From contig NZ_CP079107.1 of the NCBI RefSeq assembly GCF_019285735.1, positions 3,658,001 through 3,722,000 on the forward strand: a DNA stretch of 64,000 bases, given 5' to 3'. Positions within the stretch are counted from its first letter, which is position 1, and each line of letters starts with the position of its first letter. Shown here piece by piece: positions 18,723-27,339 of the stretch. Both the position numbers and the translations under genes were made by a program. The stretch comes from Paeniglutamicibacter sp. Y32M11 (GTDB lineage: Bacteria; Actinomycetota; Actinomycetes; Actinomycetales; Micrococcaceae). A model generated the notes under the pieces. The model saw only the letters and a program-made list of their open reading frames with translations, did not search any database and was not told where the DNA came from.

Positions 18723-19696
18723 CACTTTGCCTCCTTGGACAGGGACTTCAGAGCCTTACGAGCAGGCTTTTCGAGGGTCAGGCGCCAACGCTGGGCCGGA
18801 TCGGTGGCGATGCGCAGCCACGCGGCCAAAAGGTTCGCGGCAATCGCGGTGATCACGATGGCGGCGCCGGGCAGGATCGAGAGCCACCAGGCGGTCTGCA
18901 GGTATTGGCGTCCCTGGGCCACCATCAACCCCCAACTCACATCCGGTGGCTGGATGCCAATGCCCAGGAAGGAGAGTGAGGATTCGGCCAGCATCACGTA
19001 GCAGAATTCCAGGGTGGCCAGGGTCAGCAGCGTCGGGGTGACCACCGGAATCACGTGCATCGCGATGATCGAGTTGGGCTTGGTGCCGAAGGTGCGCGCC
19101 GCGTCCACGAAGGTACGGGACTGCAGTTCGGCGGATTCGGCGCGGGCGGTACGCATATAAATCGGGATACGCGTCAGCGCCAGGATCAGCACGATGTTGG
19201 CGACCGAGGGGCTGAAAACGTACAGCACCACCACCGCCAGCAGCAGCGAGGGGAAGGACATGATGATGTCGGCGATGCGCATCGAGATGTTTTCGCGTCG
19301 CCCCCGGTGATATCCGGCCCAGACTCCCCAGAGCGAACCGACGAGCAGAGCCACCAACACCGCTGGAACGGCGACCATCAAGGTGGTGCGTGTGGCGACG
19401 ATCAGCCGCGCGAGCATCGAGCGGCCCAGGGAGTCGGAGCCCAGAATGTAGGCCCAACCGTTGGCTGGATCAAAGGGTGCCTTGTTCATGAACATCAGGT
19501 TTTGCTTGGTGGCCAGCTCGCCCATCAGGGTGGGACCGATCAGCGCCACCAAAATGACCACGGCCAGGATCAGGGCGCCGATTGTTGCGAATTTATCGCG
19601 CAGCAGCATCCGGAACATGCTCGGCCCGCCCAGACGCACCTTGGACGGCTTCGGCGCACGTTGCTGCCCGGTGGGCGCGTTTAATGTCTGTGTCAT
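18722..19696 (-). CDS. Peptide/nickel-type ABC transporter permease (DppC-like)
   Basis: A 324-residue inner-membrane permease. An N-terminal cytoplasmic tail precedes TM1 (near residues 37-57), and the GSDSLGRSMLARLIVATRTTL motif and EAA-type loop ESAELQSRTFVDAARTFGTKP are typical of DppC/OppC. AGGAAAG precedes the ATG. It lies 8 bp after the DppB-like gene and overlaps the DppD-like gene by one base at the chosen start. Confidence 0.92.
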   Translation of the reverse strand: MTQTLNAPTGQQRAPKPSKVRLGGPSMFRMLLRDKFATIGALILAVVILVALIGPTLMGELATKQNLMFMNKAPFDPANGWAYILGSDSLGRSMLARLIVATRTTLMVAVPAVLVALLVGSLWGVWAGYHRGRRENISMRIADIIMSFPSLLLAVVVLYVFSPSVANIVLILALTRIPIYMRTARAESAELQSRTFVDAARTFGTKPNSIIAMHVIPVVTPTLLTLATLEFCYVMLAESSLSFLGIGIQPPDVSWGLMVAQGRQYLQTAWWLSILPGAAIVITAIAANLLAAWLRIATDPAQRWRLTLEKPARKALKSLSKEAK

Positions 19697-19704
19697 GATC
19701 TTTC

Positions 19705-20724
19705 CTAGGCGTTCGCGCCGGTGACGGCAGGGACGGTGGGCTCACTCGGCGTGGTTGGCTCGGTAGTGGAGGTGATAGTTCGCGCCTTGCGCTTACCCCT
19801 AGCCCCGGCGGTGGGACGAACCCGCGGGTCAAGCAGCGCGTAACCCAGATCAATCAGGATGTTCAGGATGAAGATGGCGATGGCCGTGATCAACACACAC
19901 GCCTGTAGGACGGCGAAGTCACGTTGCAGAATCGAGTCGATCATCAGCTTGCCAATGCCTGGCCAGCCGAAGATCGTCTCGACCACCACCGCCCCGTTGA
20001 CCAACCCGACAGTTAGGTCTCCGGCCACTGTCAGTGCCGGCGCCGCGGCGTTACGCAGTGCGTGGGCGGTGACCACGCGGTACTCGGAGGCGCCCTTGGA
20101 GCGGGCGAGCTTGATGTAGGGCTCGGAGAGCGAGGTGACCATGGCTCCGCGGATCACTTGCACCAGTGCCCCGAAGGGCCTCATGAGCAGTGTGGCCACC
20201 GGCAACACCCAGGCTGCTGCGCCCATGACCCCGGAGGTGGGCAGCCAGCCCAGGTAGATGGCAAAGACCCAGATACCCACGATGGCCAACCAGAAGTCTG
20301 GAATGGAGGCTGCTGCCATCGAGACGAAGGACGCCAGGCGGTCTAGCAGCCCGTTGGGCTTCAGCGCGGCGGCGGAGCCCACGATGATCGCCAGAATGAT
20401 GGCGATCACCATGGTTGTTGCCGCTAGTTGCAGCGTGGCCGGGAAGGCGCGCAGCGCCATGGCCGCGGCATCCTCCCCGGTTCGCAGTGAGGTTCCAAAG
20501 TCCAATCGCAGCAGACCACCGAAGTAGTCGGCCATCTGCACCAGGACCGGCTGGTCCAAGCCATTCTTGGCAATGAAGTCCGCGCGCATGGCGTCGGTGG
20601 CGTTCAGTGGTAGGTAGAGGCTTGCCGGGTTACCGGTCATCCGGGCCAGGGCGAAGACACCCACCACCACAACCACCAGCGGCAGTGCGGAGGAGATAAT
20701 CCGTTTACGCAAATAGGTGAGCAT
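19705..20724 (-). CDS. Peptide/nickel-type ABC transporter permease (DppB-like)
   Basis: A 339-residue permease of the DppB/OppB type: TM1 is at the N-terminus (RKRIISSALPLVVVVVGVF), and GLDQPVLVQMADYFGGLLRLDFGTS and the EAA loop YIKLARSKGASEYRVVTAHALRNA are family hallmarks. The C-terminus carries a positively charged tail followed by a Thr/Pro-rich stretch (TSTTEPTTPSEPTVP) that is unusual in length. The ATG at 20724 matches the family start; an upstream TTG at 20772 is unlikely. Confidence 0.9.
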   Translation of the reverse strand: MLTYLRKRIISSALPLVVVVVGVFALARMTGNPASLYLPLNATDAMRADFIAKNGLDQPVLVQMADYFGGLLRLDFGTSLRTGEDAAAMALRAFPATLQLAATTMVIAIILAIIVGSAAALKPNGLLDRLASFVSMAAASIPDFWLAIVGIWVFAIYLGWLPTSGVMGAAAWVLPVATLLMRPFGALVQVIRGAMVTSLSEPYIKLARSKGASEYRVVTAHALRNAAAPALTVAGDLTVGLVNGAVVVETIFGWPGIGKLMIDSILQRDFAVLQACVLITAIAIFILNILIDLGYALLDPRVRPTAGARGKRKARTITSTTEPTTPSEPTVPAVTGANA

Positions 20725-20790
20725 GATCCTTAGTTGCTTTCCGTCGAATTCATTATTGCCAGTTCCTTGCAAAGGGCCTTTGGATGGGAG

Positions 20791-22389
20791 CTACTTGGCG
20801 GTGACTTCTGCCAGGCGCAGTTCATCGCCCGAGGAGGAGTTCGGCGTGTAGGCCACTGTCCCGGCAATACCGAGCATGCCGGTCTGGTGGGCGATGTGCG
20901 CGAACTGAACCACGTTCTCGTTCTGGTAGGAGAAGACCTTCTCGAAGGCGCCCTGGCGATCATCGCCGGTGGCGGCATCGGCCGTTGCGATGAGCTTGTC
21001 GAGTTCGGGGGTGCCGAAGGCCGACTGCGCCCCCTTGGACGTCATGTACTGATCAACGGTGAAGGCCGCGTCACCTGCCTGGTTGCCGTGCTGAGTCATG
21101 AGCATGATCGCTCCCTCATCATCGGTGGGGAACGGGCGGACCTGGTAGGTCAGGTGCTGGCTGGTCTCAAGCATCTTCAGCTTCACATTCAGACCGGCCT
21201 GGCTCAGCTGTTCCTGGATGACTTGGCCGAGTTCTTCGATCTTGGGGAACTGGGCGGTGCGCACGATCAGGCTGATCTGCGCGGAGGTGTCAACGCCTGC
21301 GGCCTTGGCCTCTTCAACCAGGGCCTTGGCCTTTTCCGGGTCATAGGGCCAGGCGGCCAGCTCCTCGCTGTGTCCTACAACGCCCTCGGGAACCAGCTGG
21401 GCGGCGACCTTATCGCGTCCGCCGTAGAGCGAGGCGACGATGGCTTCCTTGTCGATGGCGTAGTTCACGGCCTGACGGACCTTGATGTCGGTGAAGGGTG
21501 CCTTATCCGCGTGCATGCGCAGGGCAACGGTTTCGTTGTTCGGGTAGGAGACGCCCAGATCCCCGATATTGTCCTCGGGGCTCAGGCCGGTGGCGATGTC
21601 TGCCTCGCCGGAGGTGATCATGGCGGCGCGGACGCTGCCCTCGCTTCTCCACTGGTAGTTGGCCTTGTCGAAGGCCGGTGCCTCGCCCCAGTAGTCGGCG
21701 AAGGCCGATGCATTGATGGACTGGCCGGCGTCCCATTTATCCAGTTTGTAGGGCCCGGTGCCGATCGGTTCGCGTACCTTCTCGGTGGCGGAAGTCTCGG
21801 CCGGCACGACCTCAAGGAAGGAGAGGCGCAGCGGCAGGATCGGATCGGCCTTGGGAGCTGTCACGGTCAGGGTGGTGGCGTCAACTGCCTTGACCTTGAG
21901 GTCATCATCGCCAAAGACATAACCTTCGACGTTGCAGCCGAGTTTGCCGTTCACCGCACGGTCGATGGTTGCCGCGGCATCCTCGGCGGTGAAGTCTGAT
22001 CCGTCGTGGAATTTCACGCCCTCGCGCAGCTTCAGCGTCCAGTTGGTGTCATCCGAGCTGGTCCATTCAGTGGCGAGCTTGGGCTCGAGCTCACCGGTGG
22101 TGGGATTACGTTCGATCAGTGGTTCGGTGATGGTTGAGCGCACCACCACTCCGGTGCTGGTCAGGTTCGACTCGCAGGCTTCAAGCGTCGGTGGTTCCTG
22201 CTGCAGGACCACCCGCAGCGTGCCCCCCGCTGCCGGAGCTCCGGATCCACCGGAACTCGAAGCTTCGGTGGAGTTGGCTACGGAGCAGCCCGAGAGCACC
22301 GTGACGCCCAACAGGGCACCGGCGGCCACGGCCATGGAGAGTCGACGGGTGCGGGTCACGGGCGTCGTTGCTTTGCTGGATAAAAACAT
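20791..22389 (-). CDS. ABC transporter substrate-binding lipoprotein, family 5 (peptide/nickel type)
   Basis: A 532-residue family-5 solute-binding protein. The signal peptide ends in the lipobox VLSGC (near residue 36), followed by a Ser/Gly-rich linker. The mature domain shows LVFxFAL-type landmarks of the family: EPLIERNPTTGELEPKLATEW, LREGVKFHDGSDFTAEDA, DIKVRQAVNYAIDKEAI. It heads the transport operon; the 66-bp gap to the DppB-like gene suits differential expression. The ATG at 22389 has GAGGAAA upstream. The cargo cannot be told from sequence; the neighbouring hydroxyacid dehydrogenase does not decide it. Confidence 0.9.
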   Translation of the reverse strand: MFLSSKATTPVTRTRRLSMAVAAGALLGVTVLSGCSVANSTEASSSGGSGAPAAGGTLRVVLQQEPPTLEACESNLTSTGVVVRSTITEPLIERNPTTGELEPKLATEWTSSDDTNWTLKLREGVKFHDGSDFTAEDAAATIDRAVNGKLGCNVEGYVFGDDDLKVKAVDATTLTVTAPKADPILPLRLSFLEVVPAETSATEKVREPIGTGPYKLDKWDAGQSINASAFADYWGEAPAFDKANYQWRSEGSVRAAMITSGEADIATGLSPEDNIGDLGVSYPNNETVALRMHADKAPFTDIKVRQAVNYAIDKEAIVASLYGGRDKVAAQLVPEGVVGHSEELAAWPYDPEKAKALVEEAKAAGVDTSAQISLIVRTAQFPKIEELGQVIQEQLSQAGLNVKLKMLETSQHLTYQVRPFPTDDEGAIMLMTQHGNQAGDAAFTVDQYMTSKGAQSAFGTPELDKLIATADAATGDDRQGAFEKVFSYQNENVVQFAHIAHQTGMLGIAGTVAYTPNSSSGDELRLAEVTAK

Positions 22390-22595
22390 CGGTGTTTCCT
22401 CTGCGGTGAGCGAATTGGACGAGTGTGGACGACCAATGCGAGGGGAACTGCCGGTCGTGTTCACATAGCTTTGACGGCTAGGCCGAAGCGCGTCAAGGCA
22501 TTGCTTCGGCATGAACGCGCGGTTTTGGGGTGCACGGCATCGAACCGAACGAGACAGGGAATGTGACTTCCGCTACATTTGGCGGCTGAAAGAGC

Positions 22596-22618
22596 ATCAA
22601 TACCTCAACGGTATTGAT
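22596..22618. promoter_or_regulatory. Inverted repeat ATCAATACC-N5-GGTATTGAT in divergent promoter region
   Basis: Perfect 9-bp arms separated by 5 bp lie between the divergent substrate-binding-protein and 2-hydroxyacid-dehydrogenase genes, 17 bp upstream of the predicted -35 of the dehydrogenase. Operator function is inferred; the regulator is not identified, though a GntR/FCD protein is encoded at 25031. Confidence 0.55.
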
Positions 22619-22634
22619 CAATGCGTTCTCCGTG

Positions 22635-22665
22635 TTGGACGTGCATGCTTGAGTCTTCCTAAGAT
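22635..22665 (+). promoter_or_regulatory. Predicted promoter TTGGAC-N19-TAAGAT of the 2-hydroxyacid dehydrogenase
   Basis: TTGGAC (22635-22640) is followed by GTGCAT and, after 19 bp, by TAAGAT (22660-22665). The -10 ends 6 bases before the ATG at 22672, so the mRNA is probably leaderless. The layout and the GCAT after the -35 match three other promoters of sugar-acid genes in this window. Confidence 0.5.
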
Positions 22666-22671
22666 GCAGGT

Positions 22672-23664
22672 ATGTCAACAGATACCAGCGCCTCCACGCG
22701 ACGCGATCACAGCCCCATCTCCGGGAACGCCATAGTGCGCGTCGGCCCGGTCAACCCAACGGTCGCCCAGGCGCTGCTTGAAAACTACGCTTCATTGGTT
22801 CTGCCCGATGCCGGGGCGCAGCGCGAGGCATTCCTCGCGGAACACGGTTCATCCATTCGGGTTGCCGTGTGTTCGGGAAAGATCGGCGTTGATACGCAGA
22901 CCATGAAGCGGCTTCCAAACCTCGAAGCCATCGTGAACTTTGGTGTCGGCTACGACGCCACCGACGTTGCCCAGGCCACCGAGCGCGGCATTCCGATCAG
23001 CAACACCCCCGATGTCCTGACCGACTGCGTCGCCGACACCGCCCTGGGCCTGTACCTCGACACACTGCGCACGCTGAGCGCCGCGGAGCGTTTTGTCCGC
23101 AATGGCACCTGGGCCACGGGGGCAAACTTCCCGCTGGCCACCCGCGCCAGCTCCAAGCGTGTGGGCATTTTGGGTCTGGGTCGGATCGGCGCCGCCATTG
23201 CCAAGCGCCTCGAGGGTTTCGACTGCGAAATTCACTATCACAACCGCTCGGAGATCACCGGCAGCCCCTACACGTACCACCCGTCGGCGACCGCGCTGGC
23301 CGAGGCCACAGATGTGTTGATCGTGGCAGCTGCAGGCGGCCCAGATTCGGCGGGGCTGGTTGATGCAGCGGTGCTGGAGGCGATCGGACCGAAGGGCTTC
23401 CTGATCAACATTGCCCGCGGCAGCGTCGTTGACGAGCCGGCGCTGGTCGCGGCCCTGCAGTCTGGCTCCATCGCCGGAGCCGGCCTGGATGTGTTCGCTT
23501 CCGAGCCACACGTTCCAGAAGAACTCTTTGCCATGGAGAACGTGGTCCTGCTGCCACACCTGGGCAGCGGTACTCACGAGACCCGTGCCGATATGGCCTC
23601 CCTGGTGCTGGATAACCTGCGCAGTTATGTGGAATCCGGGGAACTCGTTACTCCCATCTCGTAG
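22672..23664 (+). CDS. D-isomer-specific 2-hydroxyacid dehydrogenase (glyoxylate/hydroxypyruvate reductase-like)
   Basis: A 330-residue NAD(P)-dependent dehydrogenase. The Rossmann motif GILGLGRIGAAIAKRL (near residue 165) is followed by HYHNR. The catalytic Arg is in NIARGSVVDEPALVAAL, the Glu in DVFASEPHVP and the His in LLPHLGSGTHETR. The NFGVGYDATDV segment is typical of GhrB/GyaR-like enzymes that reduce glyoxylate or hydroxypyruvate. It probably supports the sugar-acid pathways downstream. It has little ribosome-binding site and a -10 directly upstream, so it may be leaderless. Confidence 0.88.
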   Translation: MSTDTSASTRRDHSPISGNAIVRVGPVNPTVAQALLENYASLVLPDAGAQREAFLAEHGSSIRVAVCSGKIGVDTQTMKRLPNLEAIVNFGVGYDATDVAQATERGIPISNTPDVLTDCVADTALGLYLDTLRTLSAAERFVRNGTWATGANFPLATRASSKRVGILGLGRIGAAIAKRLEGFDCEIHYHNRSEITGSPYTYHPSATALAEATDVLIVAAAGGPDSAGLVDAAVLEAIGPKGFLINIARGSVVDEPALVAALQSGSIAGAGLDVFASEPHVPEELFAMENVVLLPHLGSGTHETRADMASLVLDNLRSYVESGELVTPIS

Positions 23665-23679
23665 TAAAACCAAGACGCA

Positions 23680-23709
23680 GTGGCCCGCCCGGTTCTCCGG
23701 GTGGGCCAC
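23680..23709 (+). terminator. Intrinsic terminator after the 2-hydroxyacid dehydrogenase
   Basis: A 13-bp stem with one G-U pair (23680-23692 with 23697-23709) and a TTCT tetraloop, followed by a short T-rich stretch (ATTTTC), begins 15 bp after the stop codon. Confidence 0.7.
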
Positions 23710-23774
23710 AGGCATTTTCAGCATCGGGCCTTAAAGGATTCGAAAATTTTCAATCTGGAAAACTTCCCCAAACC

Positions 23775-23809
23775 ACTTGTGTAATAAGTTTTAGACTTAT
23801 ACGATAAGT
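23775..23809. promoter_or_regulatory. Tandem operators overlapping the talarate/galactarate dehydratase promoter
   Basis: Two copies of a 15-bp site, ACTTGT-GTA-ATAAGT (23775-23789) and the perfect inverted repeat ACTTAT-ACG-ATAAGT (23795-23809), have centres exactly 20 bp apart. They cover a predicted promoter, TTGTGT (23777-23782), 17-bp spacer, TACGAT (23800-23805). The spacing puts both sites on one DNA face. The GntR/FCD regulator at 25031 is the obvious candidate to bind here. Confidence 0.65.
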
Positions 23810-23860
23810 TGTGTTCAGCACCACAGCCTCGCCATTCACTCCCAGGAGCACAGACCCGCC

Positions 23861-24994
23861 ATGAGCTACACACCCGATGCCATTCGCCACGTCAAGCTGT
23901 CCACCGCGCGGCTGCCCCTGGCCACCCCGATCTCCGACGCGAAGGTCTTCACCGGTCGCCAGAAGCCGATGACCGAGGTCATCTTCCTCTTTGCCGAGAT
24001 CACCACCGAGCAGGGACACGAAGGCCTAGGCTTCTCCTACTCGAAGCGCGCCGGCGGGCCGGCACAGTTCGCTCACGCCAAGGAAGTCGCCGAGACCATG
24101 ATCGGCGAGGATCCTAACGACATTGCCAAGCTGTACACCAAGCTCTTGTGGGCAGGAGCCTCGGTCGGACGCTCGGGTGTCGCCACTCAGGCCCTCGCCG
24201 CGCTCGACATCGCCCTTTACGACCTGAAATCCAAGCGCGCGGGCCTGCCACTGGCCAAGTTCCTCGGCTCCCACCGCGATTCGGTGCGAACCTATAACAC
24301 CTCCGGCGGATTCCTCAACGCCTCCATCGCCGAGATCAAGGACCGCGCCACCCAGTCCATCGAAGAAGGCATTGGCGGCATCAAGATCAAGGTCGGTCTG
24401 CCCGATTCCTCCGAGGACCTGCGTCGAGTCACCGCGGTGCGCGAGCACATCGGCCCGGACGTGCCCATGATGGTGGATGCCAACCAGCAGTGGGACCGCG
24501 CCACCGCACTGCGCATGGGTCGCAAGCTAGAGGAGTTCGATCTGGTCTGGATCGAGGAACCGCTTGATGCCTACGATGCCGAGGGCCACGCCGCACTCGC
24601 CGCAGCCCTGGACACCCCGATTGCCACCGGCGAAATGCTCGCCTCCGTGGCCGAGCACGAACGCCTGATTGCCACCCGCGCCTGCGACATCATCCAGCCC
24701 GATGCCCCGCGCATCGGCGGCATCACCCAGTTCCTGCGTCTGGCCACGCTCGCTGACCAGGCGGGACTGGACCTGGCACCGCACTTCGCCATGGAGATCC
24801 ACCTGCACCTCGCCGCCGCCTACCCTCGCGAACCCTGGGTGGAGCACTTCGACTGGCTCGACCCGTTGTTCAACGAGCGCCTCGAGACCAAGGACGGTCG
24901 CATGTTGGTCCCCAACCGTCCGGGACTCGGCTTCACCTTCAGCGACCAGGCCCGCGCCTGGACCACCGACACCGTCGAATTCGGCCGAGCCTAA
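23861..24994 (+). CDS. L-talarate/galactarate dehydratase-like enolase-superfamily enzyme
   Basis: A 377-residue mandelate-racemase-subgroup member. Catalytic features in order: KIKVG (KxK base, near residue 170), DANQQWD (first metal Asp), EEPLDAYD (Glu), GEM (Glu) and APHFAMEIHLHLAAAYPREPWVEHF (His of the His-Asp dyad). That last block is the one I associate with talarate/galactarate dehydratase. The reaction would be Mg-dependent dehydration of galactarate or L-talarate to a keto-deoxy-glucarate, which KdgD (32206) can use. Tandem operators precede it and a GntR regulator follows 36 bp downstream. Confidence 0.85.
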   Translation: MSYTPDAIRHVKLSTARLPLATPISDAKVFTGRQKPMTEVIFLFAEITTEQGHEGLGFSYSKRAGGPAQFAHAKEVAETMIGEDPNDIAKLYTKLLWAGASVGRSGVATQALAALDIALYDLKSKRAGLPLAKFLGSHRDSVRTYNTSGGFLNASIAEIKDRATQSIEEGIGGIKIKVGLPDSSEDLRRVTAVREHIGPDVPMMVDANQQWDRATALRMGRKLEEFDLVWIEEPLDAYDAEGHAALAAALDTPIATGEMLASVAEHERLIATRACDIIQPDAPRIGGITQFLRLATLADQAGLDLAPHFAMEIHLHLAAAYPREPWVEHFDWLDPLFNERLETKDGRMLVPNRPGLGFTFSDQARAWTTDTVEFGRA

Positions 24995-25030
24995 GCTCCT
25001 CACCGCGGCGCGCATGAAAGCATTCCTTCT

Positions 25031-25735
25031 ATGAAACCCAATCTGACGACCGGCCTGGTTGAACACCTGCGTGAGCAGATCAGTTCCGGAGAAATCGCCC
25101 CGGGAGACAAGCTCCCGAGCGAGAACTCCCTGATCGCCGAGCATGGTGTCTCGCGCACCGTGGTGCGCGAGGCGGTGACCCGGCTGCAGGCCGAAGGATT
25201 GGTTCATACGCGCCGCGGGGCTGGCAGTTTTGCCCTTACTCCCCCAGCCCCGGAAACCGGAGCGCAAGCTAGGGTCCCCAGGACCTTGTCCGAGCGCCGA
25301 CAATTGCTCGAGTTCCGGATGGGGCTTGAGTCCGAGGCCGCAGCCGCCGCCGCCATCGCGGCGAACGCCGAAACTCTGCCCGCGCTAGATACGGCTCTCG
25401 AGGCCTTCCGCAACGCGGGAACCAACGCAGCACTGTCCATGAGCTGCGACTTCGAGTTCCATTCGGCCGTGGCCGCCGGTAGCGGGAACCCCTACTTTCT
25501 GGACGCGGTGCGTCACCTCGGCCCTGCCATGATTGCCATGCCACGCCAGCGCCTCGATTCAACGGAATCGGTCCGACTCCCCCGGTTGGAACAGGTCGCG
25601 GAGGAACACCTGAGCATCCGCAATGCCATCGCTTCGGGCAATGCCATGTCCGCAGCCGCAGCCATGCGCATGCACTTGGCCAATTCCTTGCACCGGCTCG
25701 AGATTGAAGCCGGAGTTTCATCACCCACCCCCTGA
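25031..25735 (+). CDS. GntR-family regulator, FCD subfamily, next to talarate/galactarate dehydratase
   Basis: A 234-residue FCD regulator with the winged helix at residues 1-70 (EIAPGDKLPSENSLIAEHGVSRTVVREAVTRLQAEGLV, spanning recognition helix and wing) and an FCD domain with metal-ligand His positions in CDFEFHSAVAAGSGN and AEEHLSIRNAI. It is closest in style to regulators of galactonate, gluconate or hexarate catabolism. It lies 36 bp after the dehydratase and is probably co-transcribed, giving autoregulation through the tandem sites at 23775-23809 (inference). Confidence 0.88.
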   Translation: MKPNLTTGLVEHLREQISSGEIAPGDKLPSENSLIAEHGVSRTVVREAVTRLQAEGLVHTRRGAGSFALTPPAPETGAQARVPRTLSERRQLLEFRMGLESEAAAAAAIAANAETLPALDTALEAFRNAGTNAALSMSCDFEFHSAVAAGSGNPYFLDAVRHLGPAMIAMPRQRLDSTESVRLPRLEQVAEEHLSIRNAIASGNAMSAAAAMRMHLANSLHRLEIEAGVSSPTP

Positions 25736-25757
25736 GAAAATCACTGCCCGCCAATCC

Positions 25758-25846
25758 TCGAAGCGAGCCCTTTACCTGAGCCGCCCCGTCTGCAGGGAGC
25801 ACCCTGCGTCGTGAGATGCTCCATCCAACAACCAGGCTCGCTTCGA
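25758..25846. other. Structured element: 12-bp terminal inverted repeats enclosing two hairpins
   Basis: TCGAAGCGAGCC (25758-25769) pairs perfectly with GGCTCGCTTCGA (25835-25846). Inside, GCAGGG-AGCA-CCCTGC forms a hairpin, while GGAGCA can alternatively pair with TGCTCC further on, so two mutually exclusive folds exist. It lies in the 233-bp gap between the GntR gene and an orphan membrane protein. It could be a complex terminator, a structured RNA or a small miniature element. No target-site duplication is seen. Confidence 0.5.
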
Positions 25847-25968
25847 AGACTCAGCGTAGATTCGTCGTTGCAGGTTAACTAACCAGGCACTGGAGACCAC
25901 CGGGAACCGAGACGAACCGACCCACATTTCGGTGCGAGAATGTTTTTCATGAACACCGTGGTTTCAAC

Positions 25969-27303
25969 GTGAGCAAAACCTACTGTCTGGTCAGGCCGGA
26001 TTCCAAGGAATGGGCCGCCCTTCCTCTCTGCCCTCGCACGTGGCGACAAATGCTTGTGGCTTGTGCGATTGTCTTGATGACAACGGTTGCCTCATTCATT
26101 GATGCCCGGGCGTGGGAGGACCTACCTCCGGAATATTGGCAACACACCTACCAAATCGCGGACATGTTCGGGCTCTCTGCGACGCTCGTTGCCATATTCT
26201 TTTCTCTTATCGGCTGGTTTTTTGGTCGTATGGCCGTTGCGATCGCACCCATCGTTTTGCTCTACGCGGCCGTAGCGTATTCACTCGACCCCACCGATAA
26301 TGCCGCCATCTGGTGGGCCGGCACCATGGCAGCAGCCCTTTGGTGGCTGATCCAGACAAAGTTCTCCCTACGACAGATTCACGCAGTCCGGGATCTCGCC
26401 ACAAAGTCGAACGTAGACATCTCAATTGAGCTAGGCCCGGCTGCGCGCAAGTCTCTGAACCGCATGAAACGACGCAGCACGCACTGGGCTACGGGTTTGA
26501 GCGCGATCGCTATCTTCGGTTGGTTGGCTACTGCGATGGCGCTACCCACCGCAATCGGTCGCACCTATCAGGAACTCGAAGATCTGGTGTTATCCGACTA
26601 TCTGGGAACAGCTGCCGCAACCGTGAGTGTTCTGGCCCTAGCCCAGTGGCACCGCTGCGGCTGGAGGTTCCTAGCGCGCAGACGCGTAGGCAATATGGTG
26701 TGGCATGTCCCGATCGTTGGTGGCCCGGTACAAGGTCTCTGGTCATCGCTTTCCGAAGACGCCGGCACGGTGCCTTTTGATCACGCTCAATCACTACCCT
26801 CGTGTACCTGCATCAACGAATTTATGCGCGCTAACCCCGATGAAAGGGACCTTTACGGGGACATCGGCATTACGGCTTCCGTTTACTGTCCGGTTCATGG
26901 GATCGAGCAGATTAATTCCCTTACCTCCGAACAGTTTCGTTCCAACGCCACCGGTACCTGGCTCTGGGACGAAGATTCCCTGCTGCCGATGTCCATGCAA
27001 GCCGAAGCAGACAGGACTTTACTCATTGGCTATGCGGGCAAGACATTCATCGGTCTGCCTGCACGCTTCACTAATGGCACAGCAGAAATCCAACCCGACG
27101 CGGGTTTCATGATTGACGAAAGCCATCCGCATGTAAACGAATCACAGTGGGACCGCCCCCGGCCGCCGCTTGGCGGGATCGTGGACCGGATTGACCTCAC
27201 ACCCGCAGGACTTAAAGGGTTTGCCATCCGGTACCGGCACGGACGGGCATGGTTCGAAACCACAGACGGGGCATCAGCGCCCCCTTTGCCCGATGCCGAG
27301 TGA
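25969..27303 (+). CDS. Orphan membrane protein with a C-terminal soluble domain
   Basis: A 444-residue protein I do not recognise. Residues 25-120 hold three hydrophobic segments (MLVACAIVLMTTVASF, TLVAIFFSLIGWFF, IAPIVLLYAAVAYSL), with two or three more near 165-225. The C-terminal half is soluble and includes CTCINEF, then VYCPVHGIEQIN, a CxC...CxxH arrangement that could bind zinc. The GTG at 25969 is the first in-frame start. Base composition is visibly less GC-rich than in neighbouring genes and codons such as TTA, CTA and AGA-type are commoner, which suggests acquisition from elsewhere. It is monocistronic. Confidence 0.65.
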   Translation: MSKTYCLVRPDSKEWAALPLCPRTWRQMLVACAIVLMTTVASFIDARAWEDLPPEYWQHTYQIADMFGLSATLVAIFFSLIGWFFGRMAVAIAPIVLLYAAVAYSLDPTDNAAIWWAGTMAAALWWLIQTKFSLRQIHAVRDLATKSNVDISIELGPAARKSLNRMKRRSTHWATGLSAIAIFGWLATAMALPTAIGRTYQELEDLVLSDYLGTAAATVSVLALAQWHRCGWRFLARRRVGNMVWHVPIVGGPVQGLWSSLSEDAGTVPFDHAQSLPSCTCINEFMRANPDERDLYGDIGITASVYCPVHGIEQINSLTSEQFRSNATGTWLWDEDSLLPMSMQAEADRTLLIGYAGKTFIGLPARFTNGTAEIQPDAGFMIDESHPHVNESQWDRPRPPLGGIVDRIDLTPAGLKGFAIRYRHGRAWFETTDGASAPPLPDAE

Positions 27304-27339
27304 CAAATACTGGTAATCGCGACGTGTGGCCAGAAAAAG

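Noticed and set aside
20734-21999. 421-codon open frame on the plus strand
   Set aside because: It mirrors the family-5 binding-protein gene, which shows all expected motifs and a lipobox on the minus strand.
25758-25846. Possible miniature transposable element
   Set aside because: Terminal repeats are present, but I see no flanking target-site duplication and no second copy in the window, so it is listed only as a structured element.
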